Source: G965276765 sp965276765
Lineage (GTDB): Bacteria > Actinomycetota > Acidimicrobiia > Acidimicrobiales > Palsa-688
Length of the DNA stretch: 64,000 nt
Reading direction: 5' to 3'
NCBI GenBank assembly: GCA_965276765.1
Contig: OZ255627.1
Coordinates: 620,001 to 684,000, forward strand
Made by a program: the position numbers and the translations under genes. The notes beneath the pieces are model-generated. The model worked only from the letters and a program-made list of their open reading frames with translations, was not told the DNA's origin and made no database searches. This document shows positions 42,337 to 51,370 of the stretch, in pieces (within the stretch, counting starts at the first letter, position 1; each line of letters starts with the position of its first letter).

Positions 42337-43245
42337 CTACAGCGTGCTGGTGGACTTGGCCTGCGGCCGCCAGCGCCAATCGGTCGGGGCTCCCTCCTCG
42401 GCGACGACGCGATTGCGGATGACGCCGATGCCCTCGACCTCCACCTCGATGACGTCGTCGGGCTTCAGCCACACCGGAGGGGTCCTGGCGAAGCCGACCC
42501 CACCAGGAGTTCCCGTGGCGATGACGTCTCCGGGGCGCAACGTCGTGAACGAGGAGAAGAACTCGATGCAGCTCGCCACGTCGACGATCATCTGAGCGGT
42601 CGACGCCGACTGCATCACCTCGCCGTTGAGCCTGGTGGTGAGCATCAGGTTGGTGATGTCGACCTCGTCGGCGGTGACGAGCTCGGGCCCGATTGGCATG
42701 CTCGCCTCGAAGTTCTTGCCGGCGGTCCACTGGGTCGACGCTCGCTGCCACTCGCGCGCCGACGCGTCGTTGATGACGACGTAGCCGGCCACGGCATCGA
42801 TGGCCTTCTCGGCGGTGATGTACCGCCCGCCCTCCCCGATGACGACGCCGACCTCGCCCTCGAAGTCGAAACGATCGGTGAGCGCCGGCTTGACCAGGTC
42901 GGCGTAGGGCCCGAGGACGCTGCCAGGACCGCGGACGAACGCCTCGGGCCAGGTCGGCACCTCGCGGCCGCCCTCGATGGCATGCTCGCGATAGTTGACG
43001 CCCACACACAGGACCCGGTGCGGGTGAGGCACGGCGGGCCCGAGATCGCCGGGCCCATACTGGTCACCTCCGTCGGTGGCGACCCGCGCGATGGCATCGC
43101 GCGCCGCAGGACCGGCACCGAGGACGCCTTCGAGCGAGGCGTACGACGCCTCGCCCGTGGCGTCGGCCACGTCGACGTAGCCTCCCGCGCCGTGTAGATG
43201 AAGGCGCGAGCCCCTCGGGGTGTTGACAGTTGCAAGTCGCACCAT
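42337..43245 (-). CDS. Fumarylacetoacetate hydrolase (FAH) family protein
   Basis: The 302-residue protein has VLCVGVNYREHAIEG near residue 75, the metal site FDFEGEVGVVIGEGGRYI near residue 125 with NDASAREWQ, TAGKNFEASMPIGPELV and LRPGDVIATGTPGGVGF. These are strong FahA/HpcE-type features. It probably hydrolyses an acylpyruvate-like or 2-oxo-hexenedioate intermediate. The ATG at 43245 is preceded by GAGGAGC. It lies 40 bases upstream of livK on the same strand, so transport and this hydrolase are probably co-expressed. Thus the importer may serve an aromatic or organic acid rather than an amino acid. Confidence 0.9.
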   Translation of the reverse strand: MVRLATVNTPRGSRLHLHGAGGYVDVADATGEASYASLEGVLGAGPAARDAIARVATDGGDQYGPGDLGPAVPHPHRVLCVGVNYREHAIEGGREVPTWPEAFVRGPGSVLGPYADLVKPALTDRFDFEGEVGVVIGEGGRYITAEKAIDAVAGYVVINDASAREWQRASTQWTAGKNFEASMPIGPELVTADEVDITNLMLTTRLNGEVMQSASTAQMIVDVASCIEFFSSFTTLRPGDVIATGTPGGVGFARTPPVWLKPDDVIEVEVEGIGVIRNRVVAEEGAPTDWRWRPQAKSTSTL

Positions 43246-43406
43246 GCGCTCCTCGATGTTCGGTACCGCTCGACCCCCCAAAGCCGACCAATGTGTCTGG
43301 TAGCGGCGTTTGGTTCGATTGGTTGGTGACTGTACTCTCCGTTCTTCTTCGGTACAAGTGCCCAGCGCGGAAGTGCGGGCCCGGTCTTTGGTGGTCAAAA
43401 GCGAAT

Positions 43407-43424
43407 ATTGGTAGGATTGGTAGG
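43407..43424. repeat. Two tandem ATTGGTAGG repeats before the GntR gene
   Basis: The 9-mer occurs twice back to back, 20 bases before the GntR start. A related ATTGGTTGG lies at 43318-43326 and the inverse ACCAAT at 43288-43293. They lie in the spacer between the divergent FAH/Liv operon and the GntR gene and may be half-sites for that regulator. Confidence 0.45.
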
Positions 43425-43444
43425 ACGGGACAGGAGGAGAGCGA

Positions 43445-44146
43445 GTGACGGCTGTGGACGAGAGGCGCGAAGCCACCGGTCCCCGCCTGGCCGAACGGAT
43501 CCTGGCCAACGTCAGGCAACAGCCGGCGGACGCCCGAGGGCGTCTGCCCACCGAGCGGCGCCTGGCCGAGGACCTCGGCGTCAGTCGCACCAGCATCCGT
43601 CACGCGCTGGCCCGACTCGAAGCGGCCGGTCTGCTGTCGAGAGAAGTCGGCCGTGGCACGTTCCTCCGCACACCCGAAACCCTTCCCCCCGCGGACGTGG
43701 GGGCGGCGTCGCTCGTCGACGTCGCCCCCGCCGACGTGATGGCGGCACGGGCCCTGATCGAACCGCATGCCATGGGCCTGGCCGTGTTGCGCGCCACAGA
43801 GCGGGATCTCGACGAGATGGAACGCAGCTTGAAAGGTGGCGACGCGGCCGAGAGCTTTCCGGACTTCGAGGCTTGGGACAGGGCCCTGCACCGCTGCCTC
43901 ATCGCCGCGACCCACAACCCGCTTCTGATCACGCTGTACGCGACCGTGGACCAGGCCAGGGAGAGCCAGGTGTGGGGCCAGATCAAACGCCGCAGCGACT
44001 CGAGCGATCGGCGCACGACCTACCGCTGCGACCATCGGGCCATCGTCGATGCCGTGCGGGCTCGTGACCGCGACGGCGCCATCGAGGCCATGCACGCCCA
44101 CCTGGCCAAGATCTCGGTCAACCTCTTCGGCACCGTCGTCTACTAG
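43445..44146 (+). CDS. GntR/FadR family transcriptional regulator
   Basis: The 233-residue protein has an N-terminal winged helix: RLPTERRLAEDLGVSRTSIR, then HALARLEAAGLLSREVGRGT (residues 33-72). A helical FCD effector domain follows, with Asp/His metal-site residues in FEAWDRALHRCLIAATHN and RCDHRAIVDAVRARD. FCD-type regulators usually bind organic acids. It diverges from the FAH/Liv operon and is followed six bases later by a TSUP permease gene, so it likely controls both. The start is GTG at 43445 after AGGAGGAGAGC. Confidence 0.92.
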   Translation: MTAVDERREATGPRLAERILANVRQQPADARGRLPTERRLAEDLGVSRTSIRHALARLEAAGLLSREVGRGTFLRTPETLPPADVGAASLVDVAPADVMAARALIEPHAMGLAVLRATERDLDEMERSLKGGDAAESFPDFEAWDRALHRCLIAATHNPLLITLYATVDQARESQVWGQIKRRSDSSDRRTTYRCDHRAIVDAVRARDRDGAIEAMHAHLAKISVNLFGTVVY

Positions 44147-44152
44147 CCCCCC

Positions 44153-44911
44153 GTGCCCGTCTCGCTCGACCTGGCGGGCTACCTGACCGTCGCCGGCGCC
44201 GGCCTGTTCGCCGGAACCATCAACACCATCGTCGGTTCGGGTTCGCTGCTCACCTTCCCCGTGCTCGTCGGCCTCGGCTATTCACCGTTCGTCGCCAACG
44301 TCTCCAACACCGTCGGCCTCGTGCCCGGCTCGGCGAGCGGGGCCTATGGCTACCGCACCGAGCTGCGCGGCCAGGGCGGGCGGGCGAAAAGCCTCGGGGC
44401 CGCCGCCCTGGCCGGCGGTCTCGTCGGCGCCGTGCTGCTGCTCGTCTTTCCCGGCTCGTTCCAGGCCGTGGTGCCGTGGTTGGTACTCGTGGCCGTGGCC
44501 CTCGTGGTCGTCCAGCCCCGTCTGGCTCGCCGTCTGGCCGATGCCGATGCACAGACGGGAGCCACCAGCTGGTGGATGCGGCTCGCCGTCGGTGCCACCG
44601 GCGTCTACGGAGGATATTTCGGTGCGGCCCAAGGGGTGCTCCTCATCGGGATCCTCGGGCTCGGCATCGCCGACCGGCTCCAGCGCCTCAACGGACTGAA
44701 GAATGTCCTCGCTCTGCTCATCAACGGCGTGGCCGCCGTGCTCTTCATCCTCCTGGCTCCCGTGGCGTGGTTGCCGGCCGTGTTGATCGCCGTGTCGAGC
44801 ACGGTCGGCGGGCAGATCGGCGCTCGGGTCGGCCGTCGGCTGCCGGCGCCGGTGCTGCGCGGCGTCATCGTGGTCGCCGGGATCGCCGTGGCCGTGAAGC
44901 TGTTGGTCTGA
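44153..44911 (+). CDS. TSUP (TauE/SafE) family anion permease
   Basis: The 252-residue inner-membrane protein has about seven helices, and the two TSUP half-repeat signatures are present: TINTIVGSGSLLTFPVLVGL near residue 22 and GVYGGYFGAAQGVLLIGI near residue 150. Members move sulfite, sulfonates, sulfoacetate or 2-oxo acids. It starts six bases after the GntR stop, which suggests one transcript, and converges with the hydrolase at 44949. The ligand may be the same organic acid that the FCD domain senses. Confidence 0.88.
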   Translation: MPVSLDLAGYLTVAGAGLFAGTINTIVGSGSLLTFPVLVGLGYSPFVANVSNTVGLVPGSASGAYGYRTELRGQGGRAKSLGAAALAGGLVGAVLLLVFPGSFQAVVPWLVLVAVALVVVQPRLARRLADADAQTGATSWWMRLAVGATGVYGGYFGAAQGVLLIGILGLGIADRLQRLNGLKNVLALLINGVAAVLFILLAPVAWLPAVLIAVSSTVGGQIGARVGRRLPAPVLRGVIVVAGIAVAVKLLV

Positions 44912-44948
44912 GCGACTCCACCCGATCCAGACGATTCGTCGGCCCGGT

Positions 44949-45830
44949 TCAGCGGAAGTTTGTCCGCACCCGGTCGATGACGATCTCGGGCTTCTCGACC
45001 ATGGCGTAGTGGCCGCAGTCGGGGATGTATTCCATCGTGTAGTTGTTGTAGTAGCGGGGCAGGTCGACCGAGACCGTCGATGGCACCACCGGGTCGGCCA
45101 TGCCATGGAGGAAGGTGATCGGTACGTCGCTTATGGTCGTGTCCAGTTGGCTGAAGGGCTGACTGGTCACGGACAGATTGGCCCGATACCAGTTGAAGCC
45201 ACCGAGCACGTTGCCCTCTTTCATGAAATGGTCAACATAGATCTCCAGTTCCTCCTCGGAGAGGAGGGGAGGCTGTGAGGCCCAATGGTCCAGGAAATGA
45301 CGGAAGTAGATGCGGCAGGCATCCCGGCTGGAGGAGACCAGCTCTACCGCCATGTCGGTCTGCTGGAACTGCGAGTACCACGACTCCGCCATGTGCGGGA
45401 AACCCAGGTAGAACGGTCCGAAATCGGGGGTCATCGGGTCGAACGTCATGGCTTTGATGACCTTGCTTCGGTACTTCCTGACGAACTTGTGCATCATCAG
45501 AGCCGCCCAGTCGTGCCCGACGAGATACGCCCGATCGATCTCGAGGGCGCCCAGGAGCGCGTCGATGTCGTCGATGGCGTGCTCTAGGGTGTAGAGCGAG
45601 CTGTCCTTGGGGTCGGGTTTCTCCGAGTCGCCGTACCCGCGAAGGTCCGGGACGATCACGTCGTAATCCTTCGACAGCTCTCCGATGACCTTGTGCCACT
45701 CCCACCAGAATCCCGGCCAGCCGTGCAGGAGCACGAGAGGCAACCCTGCGCCCTCGCGCACGTAATGCAGTTTCACCCCCGGTAGCTGCTGTTGGAAGTG
45801 TTGGAAGTCCTCTGGCCGCCTGATGCTCAT
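44949..45830 (-). CDS. Alpha/beta hydrolase (epoxide hydrolase-like)
   Basis: The 293-residue protein has the oxyanion loop LLHGWPGFWWEW near residue 35, nucleophile elbow VGHDWAALM (Asp nucleophile, typical for epoxide hydrolases and dehalogenases) and a His in PDCGHYAMVEKP near residue 275. HGWPG with an Asp nucleophile points to epoxide hydrolase; the halide-binding Trp after the nucleophile is also present, so dehalogenase activity is not excluded. It has no obvious operon partner. Confidence 0.85.
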   Translation of the reverse strand: MSIRRPEDFQHFQQQLPGVKLHYVREGAGLPLVLLHGWPGFWWEWHKVIGELSKDYDVIVPDLRGYGDSEKPDPKDSSLYTLEHAIDDIDALLGALEIDRAYLVGHDWAALMMHKFVRKYRSKVIKAMTFDPMTPDFGPFYLGFPHMAESWYSQFQQTDMAVELVSSSRDACRIYFRHFLDHWASQPPLLSEEELEIYVDHFMKEGNVLGGFNWYRANLSVTSQPFSQLDTTISDVPITFLHGMADPVVPSTVSVDLPRYYNNYTMEYIPDCGHYAMVEKPEIVIDRVRTNFR

Positions 45831-45994
45831 CTCTTGCTCCTTTTATTTGATCGCGTGTACGTCGGCTGGGGCGAGCTCGATGGTCGACCGAGCCATCCAT
45901 TGATATGGGTCTGCAGGTTTCACGGCGCCTCACGGGGGTCGCGGCCAGTCGGGCCACCCGTGACCTCCCGGCGACCGTCGACGGGGTCGGATGG

Positions 45995-47560
45995 TCATCG
46001 CTTTGCATCCACTTCGGTGGATATCTTCCGGAGCAGAGCGAAGTCTTCCTTCACGTCGGAGTAGATGCGGCGGTACAAGTCGCACAGCTCCAGATAGCGC
46101 TCGTGGACCTCCGGGTCGGGAACGAGCACCTCGCCGTACTTCGCCCAGTCCCTCGCCACCTCGAAACCGCTCAACTCTCCGATGGCGACCCCGGCGAGGA
46201 TGGCATCACCGACCGGCGCTCCGACCGGGGACTTGAGCACCGCCGTCGACACGCCAAGGACGTCGGTCACGATTCGTCGCCACACGTCGCTTCGGGCCCC
46301 GCCCTCGTTCATGATGAGGGGCCAGCTGATCTCCAGCCCTCCATCCAGTAGGACGGAGAGGGAATGGTGCAGCGCGTAGGCGACGCCTTCCATGAAGGCA
46401 CGGACGATGTGGCCGCGCCCGTGGTGGAGCGAGAGGCCGAACACGACACCCCGCGCCGCCGAATCCCAGATCGGCGTCCGCTCTCCCATCAGGTACGGCA
46501 GAACGATGAGACCTTCGCTTCCCGGCGGTATGTCTCGTGCCTGCAATGTGAGTAGGTCGTAGGGGCTCACCCCGAGCACACCACCGACCTGCTGCTCTAC
46601 GGATCCGAAGGTCTCCCGCAGGTAGCGGAGGGCCTGTCCTCCGGTCATGGTGGTCGCTACGGCCGAGTACACCGACTCCGGGGCGGTGGTGTAGGGGATG
46701 TTGACCATCTTCTGGCCGCTCTGGGAGAAGAGAAAGTCCTCGCTGTCGTGGACCACTCCGAGGACCCCGGACGTACCGAGGTTCAACTGCACGTCCCCAG
46801 GCCGCACCGCTCCGCCTGCGATCCAGCCGGCGTTGCAATCCACCTGACCTCCCACTACCGGGGTCCCCTCTCGTAGGCCGGTCGCATGGGCCGCCGCCGA
46901 CGTGACGCCACCGATAAGCGCCTGGCAACCCACCACCTCGGGCAGCAACTCGACCGGCAGGCCGAGGAGCCGCATGACGTCGGCGTCGAAGCGTCCCTTC
47001 CTGATGTCGTAGGCCACTCCGAAGAAGGCCGCCGCGCTCCGATTCACCGTCCGGGCCCCGGTGAGTCGATAGGTCACATACCCGTCGATCGTCAGCGCGG
47101 TCCGCACAGCCGAGAACAGCCTCGGCTCGTGGCGCATCATCCAGACCAGGTTGACCAGCCCAGGGTGGTCCTCCAACCGGTTGGCGGAAAGGGCTTGGAC
47201 CCGCTGCTCCCCGACCACCGAGCGCACGAGGTCGACCTCCTCGAAGGCCCGGCGATCGAGAAGGTTGATGGCCGGGCGGAGGGGAGCCCCGGCGGCGTCG
47301 ATGACCACGAGGGAAGGAAGCGCGCTCGAAAGCCCGACGGCAGCGACCTCTCCTCCCGGGACCCCGGCCGCCTGCAGAGCGGATTGGATGAGGCTGACGG
47401 CGACGGGCCAGTACCGGTTGGCGTCGTGCTCGGACCACCCCGGCTTCTCGTGGACCAGGGGGTACTCCTCGTAGGAGTAGCCGAGCACGTCGCCCGATGG
47501 TGCCATGACGCAGGCCTTGGCGCCCCCCGTCCCGTAATCAAGTCCGACCAAAAGTCCCAC
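45995..47560 (-). CDS. FGGY family carbohydrate kinase (xylulokinase-like)
   Basis: The 521-residue sugar kinase starts at GTG 47560 (preceded by GGGAGGG). It has the phosphate-1 motif VGLDYGTGGAKA, the segment GLSSALPSLVVIDAAG, the FGGY catalytic region GGQVDCNAGWIAGG with the general-base Asp near residue 255, and ALRYLRETFG. It would phosphorylate a ketose or polyol; xylulo-, ribulo-, erythrulo- and apulokinases all share this layout. It ends the sugar operon that begins with the aldolase gene, so its product would feed the aldolase. Confidence 0.88.
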   Translation of the reverse strand: MGLLVGLDYGTGGAKACVMAPSGDVLGYSYEEYPLVHEKPGWSEHDANRYWPVAVSLIQSALQAAGVPGGEVAAVGLSSALPSLVVIDAAGAPLRPAINLLDRRAFEEVDLVRSVVGEQRVQALSANRLEDHPGLVNLVWMMRHEPRLFSAVRTALTIDGYVTYRLTGARTVNRSAAAFFGVAYDIRKGRFDADVMRLLGLPVELLPEVVGCQALIGGVTSAAAHATGLREGTPVVGGQVDCNAGWIAGGAVRPGDVQLNLGTSGVLGVVHDSEDFLFSQSGQKMVNIPYTTAPESVYSAVATTMTGGQALRYLRETFGSVEQQVGGVLGVSPYDLLTLQARDIPPGSEGLIVLPYLMGERTPIWDSAARGVVFGLSLHHGRGHIVRAFMEGVAYALHHSLSVLLDGGLEISWPLIMNEGGARSDVWRRIVTDVLGVSTAVLKSPVGAPVGDAILAGVAIGELSGFEVARDWAKYGEVLVPDPEVHERYLELCDLYRRIYSDVKEDFALLRKISTEVDAKR

Positions 47561-47618
47561 GGCGCTGCCCTCCCCTGTCGTCGGCAAAATCCAGTAGCCG
47601 GCCCCTACCCCCCGTGCC

Positions 47619-48389
47619 TCACCAGCAGGTGAAGCCTCCGTCGACGATGAGATCGACGCCGGTGCAAAACGAGGCAGCCTCGGAGAGAAGGAAGACGGCC
47701 GGTCCCACCATCTCATCCGGCCTTGCCATCCGACCGAGGGGCGTATCGGCCTCGAACTGCTTCACCTGCTCGGCCACCTCCGGGCGGTAGTTCATGGGTG
47801 TTGCCGTGTACCCGGGGCTGATGCTGTTGACCCTCACCCCCCGCTCGGCCCACTCCATCGCCAGGGACTTCGTGAGATGCACGACGGCCGCCTTCGACGC
47901 GTTGTAGTGCGCCTGGAGGATTCCTCGGTTTACGATCGTCCCCGACATAGAGGCGATGTTGACGATCGATCCCTTTCCTATGGCCAGCATGGGCCGAGCC
48001 TCGGCTTGGCAGGACAGGAAGATCCCCGTGAAGTCGACGTCGACCAGCCGGCGCCACTGGTCGATCGACATCTCCTCGGCGGGCGCGGCGTTGGCGATTC
48101 CTGCGCAGTTCACGGCCAGATCCAGCCCTCCGAGCTCGCGCTGCGCCATTGAGACGGCGGCTCCGATCTCCTCCGGGATGGTCACATCCGCCGGCGTGGC
48201 GCAGGCTCGACCGCCCGACGACAAGATCTCGGTTACCACGTCTTCAAGGCCGCCGTCGGGAAGGTCGCAGCACCCGACCCCGGCGCCCGATTCCGCCAGG
48301 CCGAGGGCGATGCTCCTCCCGATGCCGCTGGCCGCTCCCGTCACGAGGGCGGCCATACCGTCTAAGCGAAAGCTTGGCGCTACCGTCAT
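47619..48389 (-). CDS. Short-chain dehydrogenase/reductase (polyol dehydrogenase-like)
   Basis: The 256-residue SDR has LVTGAASGIGRSIALGLAES, CDLPDGGLED after strand 2 (the Asp suggests NAD preference), NCAGIANAAP, and the active site IVNIASMSGTIVNRG with HYNASKAAV. PGYTATPMNYRPEV follows. It probably oxidises a polyol, or reduces a ketose, before phosphorylation by the FGGY kinase encoded 58 bases downstream. Its substrate is not fixed by sequence. Confidence 0.9.
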   Translation of the reverse strand: MTVAPSFRLDGMAALVTGAASGIGRSIALGLAESGAGVGCCDLPDGGLEDVVTEILSSGGRACATPADVTIPEEIGAAVSMAQRELGGLDLAVNCAGIANAAPAEEMSIDQWRRLVDVDFTGIFLSCQAEARPMLAIGKGSIVNIASMSGTIVNRGILQAHYNASKAAVVHLTKSLAMEWAERGVRVNSISPGYTATPMNYRPEVAEQVKQFEADTPLGRMARPDEMVGPAVFLLSEAASFCTGVDLIVDGGFTCW

Positions 48390-48478
48390 CTCAAGACCTC
48401 CTTCTGATCAGGGCCTTCGGCGCCCAGCCGACGCGCGGCGAGACGAAGTCGAACCACGGCGATACGGGTCCCCGCCAT

Positions 48479-49456
48479 TCAGCCGAGGTTCGTGCGGACC
48501 GTCTCGACGATCCGCTCGACGGATGGGATCGCGGCGCCTTCCAATGCCGGCGCCGCCGGCAGGGGCACGTGTGGTGTCGTGATCCGCACGATGGGACCGT
48601 CGAGGTCGAAGAATGCCTCCTCAGCGACCAGGGACGCCAGCTCCGCACCCCAACCGAGAAGCCGGGGGTTCTCCTCCACCGTGAACAGGCGACCGGTCCC
48701 TCGCACCTCGGCGAAGACCGTGGTCAGGTCCAAGGGGACGAGGCTCCGCAGGTCCACGACCGTCACCTCGATACCGTGCTCGGCCGCGAGCCGCTCGGCG
48801 GCCGCCAACGCCCTTGGCACCATGGCCGCCAACGCCACCACGGTGGCTGCGTCGCCGTGGCGCAGGACCTTGGCCTGGCCCAGTCGATCCACGTGCTCGC
48901 CTTCTGGCACCGAACCCTTCGTCGAGTACAGGGCCTTGTGGTGAAACATCATCACGGGATCGGGGTCACGCACGGCGGCAGCCATCAGCCCGATGGCGTC
49001 GGCGGGGCAGGAAGGAGCGACAACCTTGAGGCCGGGAACGGCCATGGCCCAGTTCTCCAGGCTCTGCGAGTGCTGAGCGCCCATCCTCACGCCACCACCG
49101 TTGTCGGCCTGGATCACGAGCGGGAGCGAGATCTGACCGTTGGTCATATAGGGCGTCTTGGCGATCTCGTTGGCCACCATGTCCCAGCTCACCCCAAGGA
49201 AGTCGGCGTACATGAGCCCGACGATGGGCCTCAAGCCGGTCATGGCCGCCCCCATCGCCGCACCGACGATGGCCTGCTCGGAGATCGGCGTGTCCCGGAC
49301 CCGCTCCGGCCCGAAGCGGTCGAAGAGCCCCACCGTGGTCTTGAACACCTGGCCGGCGACACCCACGTCCTCGCCCAGCAAGACGACGGAGGAGTCGCGT
49401 TCCATCTCCTGGGCGATCCCCGCCCCGATCGCCTGCCGGTAGGTCAGCTCCGCCAC
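48479..49456 (-). CDS. 2-oxo acid/acetoin dehydrogenase E1 component, beta subunit
   Basis: The 325-residue protein is the beta chain of a TPP-dependent E1. It has LTYRQAIGAGIAQEMERDSS, LLGEDVGVAGQVFKTTVGL (the Glu activates TPP), DTPISEQAIVGAAMGAAMTG and VVDLRSLVPLDLTTVF. The GTG start overlaps the alpha-subunit stop by 13 bases. E1 works on pyruvate, branched 2-oxo acids or acetoin and normally needs an E2 and E3; neither lies in the operon. Confidence 0.9.
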   Translation of the reverse strand: MAELTYRQAIGAGIAQEMERDSSVVLLGEDVGVAGQVFKTTVGLFDRFGPERVRDTPISEQAIVGAAMGAAMTGLRPIVGLMYADFLGVSWDMVANEIAKTPYMTNGQISLPLVIQADNGGGVRMGAQHSQSLENWAMAVPGLKVVAPSCPADAIGLMAAAVRDPDPVMMFHHKALYSTKGSVPEGEHVDRLGQAKVLRHGDAATVVALAAMVPRALAAAERLAAEHGIEVTVVDLRSLVPLDLTTVFAEVRGTGRLFTVEENPRLLGWGAELASLVAEEAFFDLDGPIVRITTPHVPLPAAPALEGAAIPSVERIVETVRTNLG

Positions 49457-50496
49457 GATGCTCCCCCGTCGGCCCACATGTTGGCCTCTACCTGGTCGGG
49501 GTTGGGCTCCGGGGCCGCCTTTGCTTCTTCGGTCGCCCGATCCACGGCCTCCGTGATCTCGGCATCCACCCGGTCGAGGTCCTCCTCCGCAACGCCGGCG
49601 CCCAACAGTCGGGCCCTGTACATCGGAAGCGGGTCCCGGGCCAGCCAGGCCTTGACCTCTTCCTCGGGGCGGTACTTGGCCGGATCGGCTCGTGAATGCC
49701 CGCCGTGGCGGTACGTCAACGCTTCGATGAGCGAAGGGCCGTCCCCTCGGCGAGCCTTCTCGATCGCCACCGTGGCGGTTGCGTACACCACGTCGGGATC
49801 GTTGCCATCGATGACGATGCGCTCGAGGCCGTACCCGGCGCTGCGATCGGCGGCGGGATGCTCGACAGCCGTCACGGATCTGATCGGCGTGTACTCCATG
49901 TACAGGTTGTTCTCGCACACGTAGACGACGGGCAGCTTCCAGACCGAAGCGAAGTTGAGTGCCTCGTGGAACGCCCCGATGTTGGTGGTGCCATCTCCGA
50001 AGAAGCACACCGCCACCTGTCCGCTCTTGCGGTATAGCGCCGACCACGCCGCTCCCGCTGCGATGGGTAGGTGAGAGCCGATGATGGCGTACGAGCCCAT
50101 CATCGAGTGCTCGACGCTGGTGATGTGCATGGAACCACCGCGGCCGCCGAGGAGCCCAGTGGACCGCCCCATGAGCTCGGCCATGATGCCTGCCATCGGC
50201 GCCCCCTTGGCGACGGCGTGACCGTGCCCGCGGTAGGTCGCGAAGGTGTAGTCGGTCGGCCGCATGGCCGTGGCGAACCCGGCACCGATCGCCTCCTGGC
50301 CAATGACGAGATGCGACGTGCCTCCCACCAGGTTCTCGAGGAAGAGATCGAAGAGCCGCTTCTCCAGGCCGCGGATCTCGGCCATCCGCCGGTAGATGGC
50401 CATCCGAATCTCGGGTGCGACGTCGGCACCGGCGTCGCCTTCATTCGTCGACGACGGCGATGGCCCCGCCTGCTCCGTGACCTGCTCCTGGCTCAC
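49444..50496 (-). CDS. 2-oxo acid/acetoin dehydrogenase E1 component, alpha subunit
   Basis: The 350-residue alpha chain has the TPP/Mg site FFGDGTTNIGAFHEALNFAS near residue 165 and YRGHGHAVAKG, then NNLYMEYTPIRSV and TYRHGGHSRADPAKYRP, all typical of AcoA/PdhA. The ATG overlaps the aldolase stop (ATGA). Within a sugar operon, without E2, it may act as a non-oxidative TPP lyase or transketolase-like enzyme, or share an E2 encoded elsewhere. Confidence 0.9.
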   Translation of the reverse strand: MSQEQVTEQAGPSPSSTNEGDAGADVAPEIRMAIYRRMAEIRGLEKRLFDLFLENLVGGTSHLVIGQEAIGAGFATAMRPTDYTFATYRGHGHAVAKGAPMAGIMAELMGRSTGLLGGRGGSMHITSVEHSMMGSYAIIGSHLPIAAGAAWSALYRKSGQVAVCFFGDGTTNIGAFHEALNFASVWKLPVVYVCENNLYMEYTPIRSVTAVEHPAADRSAGYGLERIVIDGNDPDVVYATATVAIEKARRGDGPSLIEALTYRHGGHSRADPAKYRPEEEVKAWLARDPLPMYRARLLGAGVAEEDLDRVDAEITEAVDRATEEAKAAPEPNPDQVEANMWADGGASWRS

Positions 50497-51245
50497 CCGC
50501 TCCTCCTTGATGCTTCGACGCTCGCACTCGGCGTGGTCCCGCTCCGCAGGCGATCCCGGTTCTCGCGGCCGTACCCGGCCAACTTGGTGGCAACCTCAGC
50601 GACCTGCCCCGAATCGAGGACCGGAGGAGAATCGACCAGGGCTCGCGCCCGCTGGTAAACGCCAGCGGCCCAGTCCAACGTGATCGTGTTGGACAGGGCC
50701 CGCTCGGGGCTATCTCCCAAGCAGAGAACCCCGTGGTTGGCCAGCAGACAGGCCGCTCGGGCTTCTCCGATGGCGGCAACTGCATTCCGGCCGAGCTCCT
50801 CGGTGCCATACGTGGCGTAGGGCGCCACCTCGATCGTCCCGTCGTCGGCCAGGCTCGCGACCATGTAATGGATCGGGGGCAGAGGCCAACTCAAACAGGC
50901 CAAGGTGGTGGCGAGGGGTGGATGGGCATGCAGCACAGACTCCGCATCCGGGCGGGCACGGTAGACGGCTACATGAACCGGGGTGTCGCTCGACGGTTGC
51001 AGGCCACCCTCGATGACCGCCCCGTCGAGATCGATAGTGACGATGTGCTCGGGCCCAAGCTCTCCATAGGGCACGCCGCTCGGCGTGATGGCGATCTTTT
51101 CACGGGCCACGCGTGCGCTGATGTTCCCGGTCGAGCCGGGCGCAAAGCCGAGCCGGCCGAGCTCACGCGCCGTTTCCACGAGTCGCTCGGCCACACGTCG
51201 ATCCGACAAAGGTCCCCCTGATCCCCATCTCATCATTACCATCAC
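50493..51245 (-). CDS. Class II aldolase/adducin family protein
   Basis: The 250-residue protein has GSTGNISARV near residue 38, ITPSGVPYGELGPEHIVTID, the zinc-ligand pair VLHAHPPLAT near residue 108 and the third ligand in LANHGVLCLG near residue 168. These are features of fuculose/rhamnulose/ribulose-phosphate aldolases and epimerases. It would cleave or epimerise the kinase product. The start is ambiguous: GTG at 51245 or one of the ATGs at 51242, 51236 or 51233. Any of them overlaps or abuts the left operator dyad. Confidence 0.88.
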   Translation of the reverse strand: MMVMMRWGSGGPLSDRRVAERLVETARELGRLGFAPGSTGNISARVAREKIAITPSGVPYGELGPEHIVTIDLDGAVIEGGLQPSSDTPVHVAVYRARPDAESVLHAHPPLATTLACLSWPLPPIHYMVASLADDGTIEVAPYATYGTEELGRNAVAAIGEARAACLLANHGVLCLGDSPERALSNTITLDWAAGVYQRARALVDSPPVLDSGQVAEVATKLAGYGRENRDRLRSGTTPSASVEASRRSG

Positions 51246-51329
51246 GTATGTGATAGCTTCGATCTGCTTGTCTGCAACTAGCTATTATTAGAAGAGAAGT
51301 TACCCGGGTGTGTCAAGGCACATACGTGA
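51242..51329. promoter_or_regulatory. Paired operator-like sites for the SorC regulator
   Basis: TCACGTATGTG (51242-51252) and its exact inverse CACATACGTGA (51319-51329) lie at both ends of the divergent spacer. The left copy is extended to a dyad ATCACGTATGTGAT (51241-51254); the right one lies between TGTCA and TGACA. The AT-rich stretch between them (CTAGCTATTATTAGAAG) should hold the promoters. SorC-type regulators bind paired sites in this way. Confidence 0.6.
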
Positions 51330-51370
51330 CAGTTGGAGCCGAGGCCCCGACCAGGGCCGGAGGATCGAAG

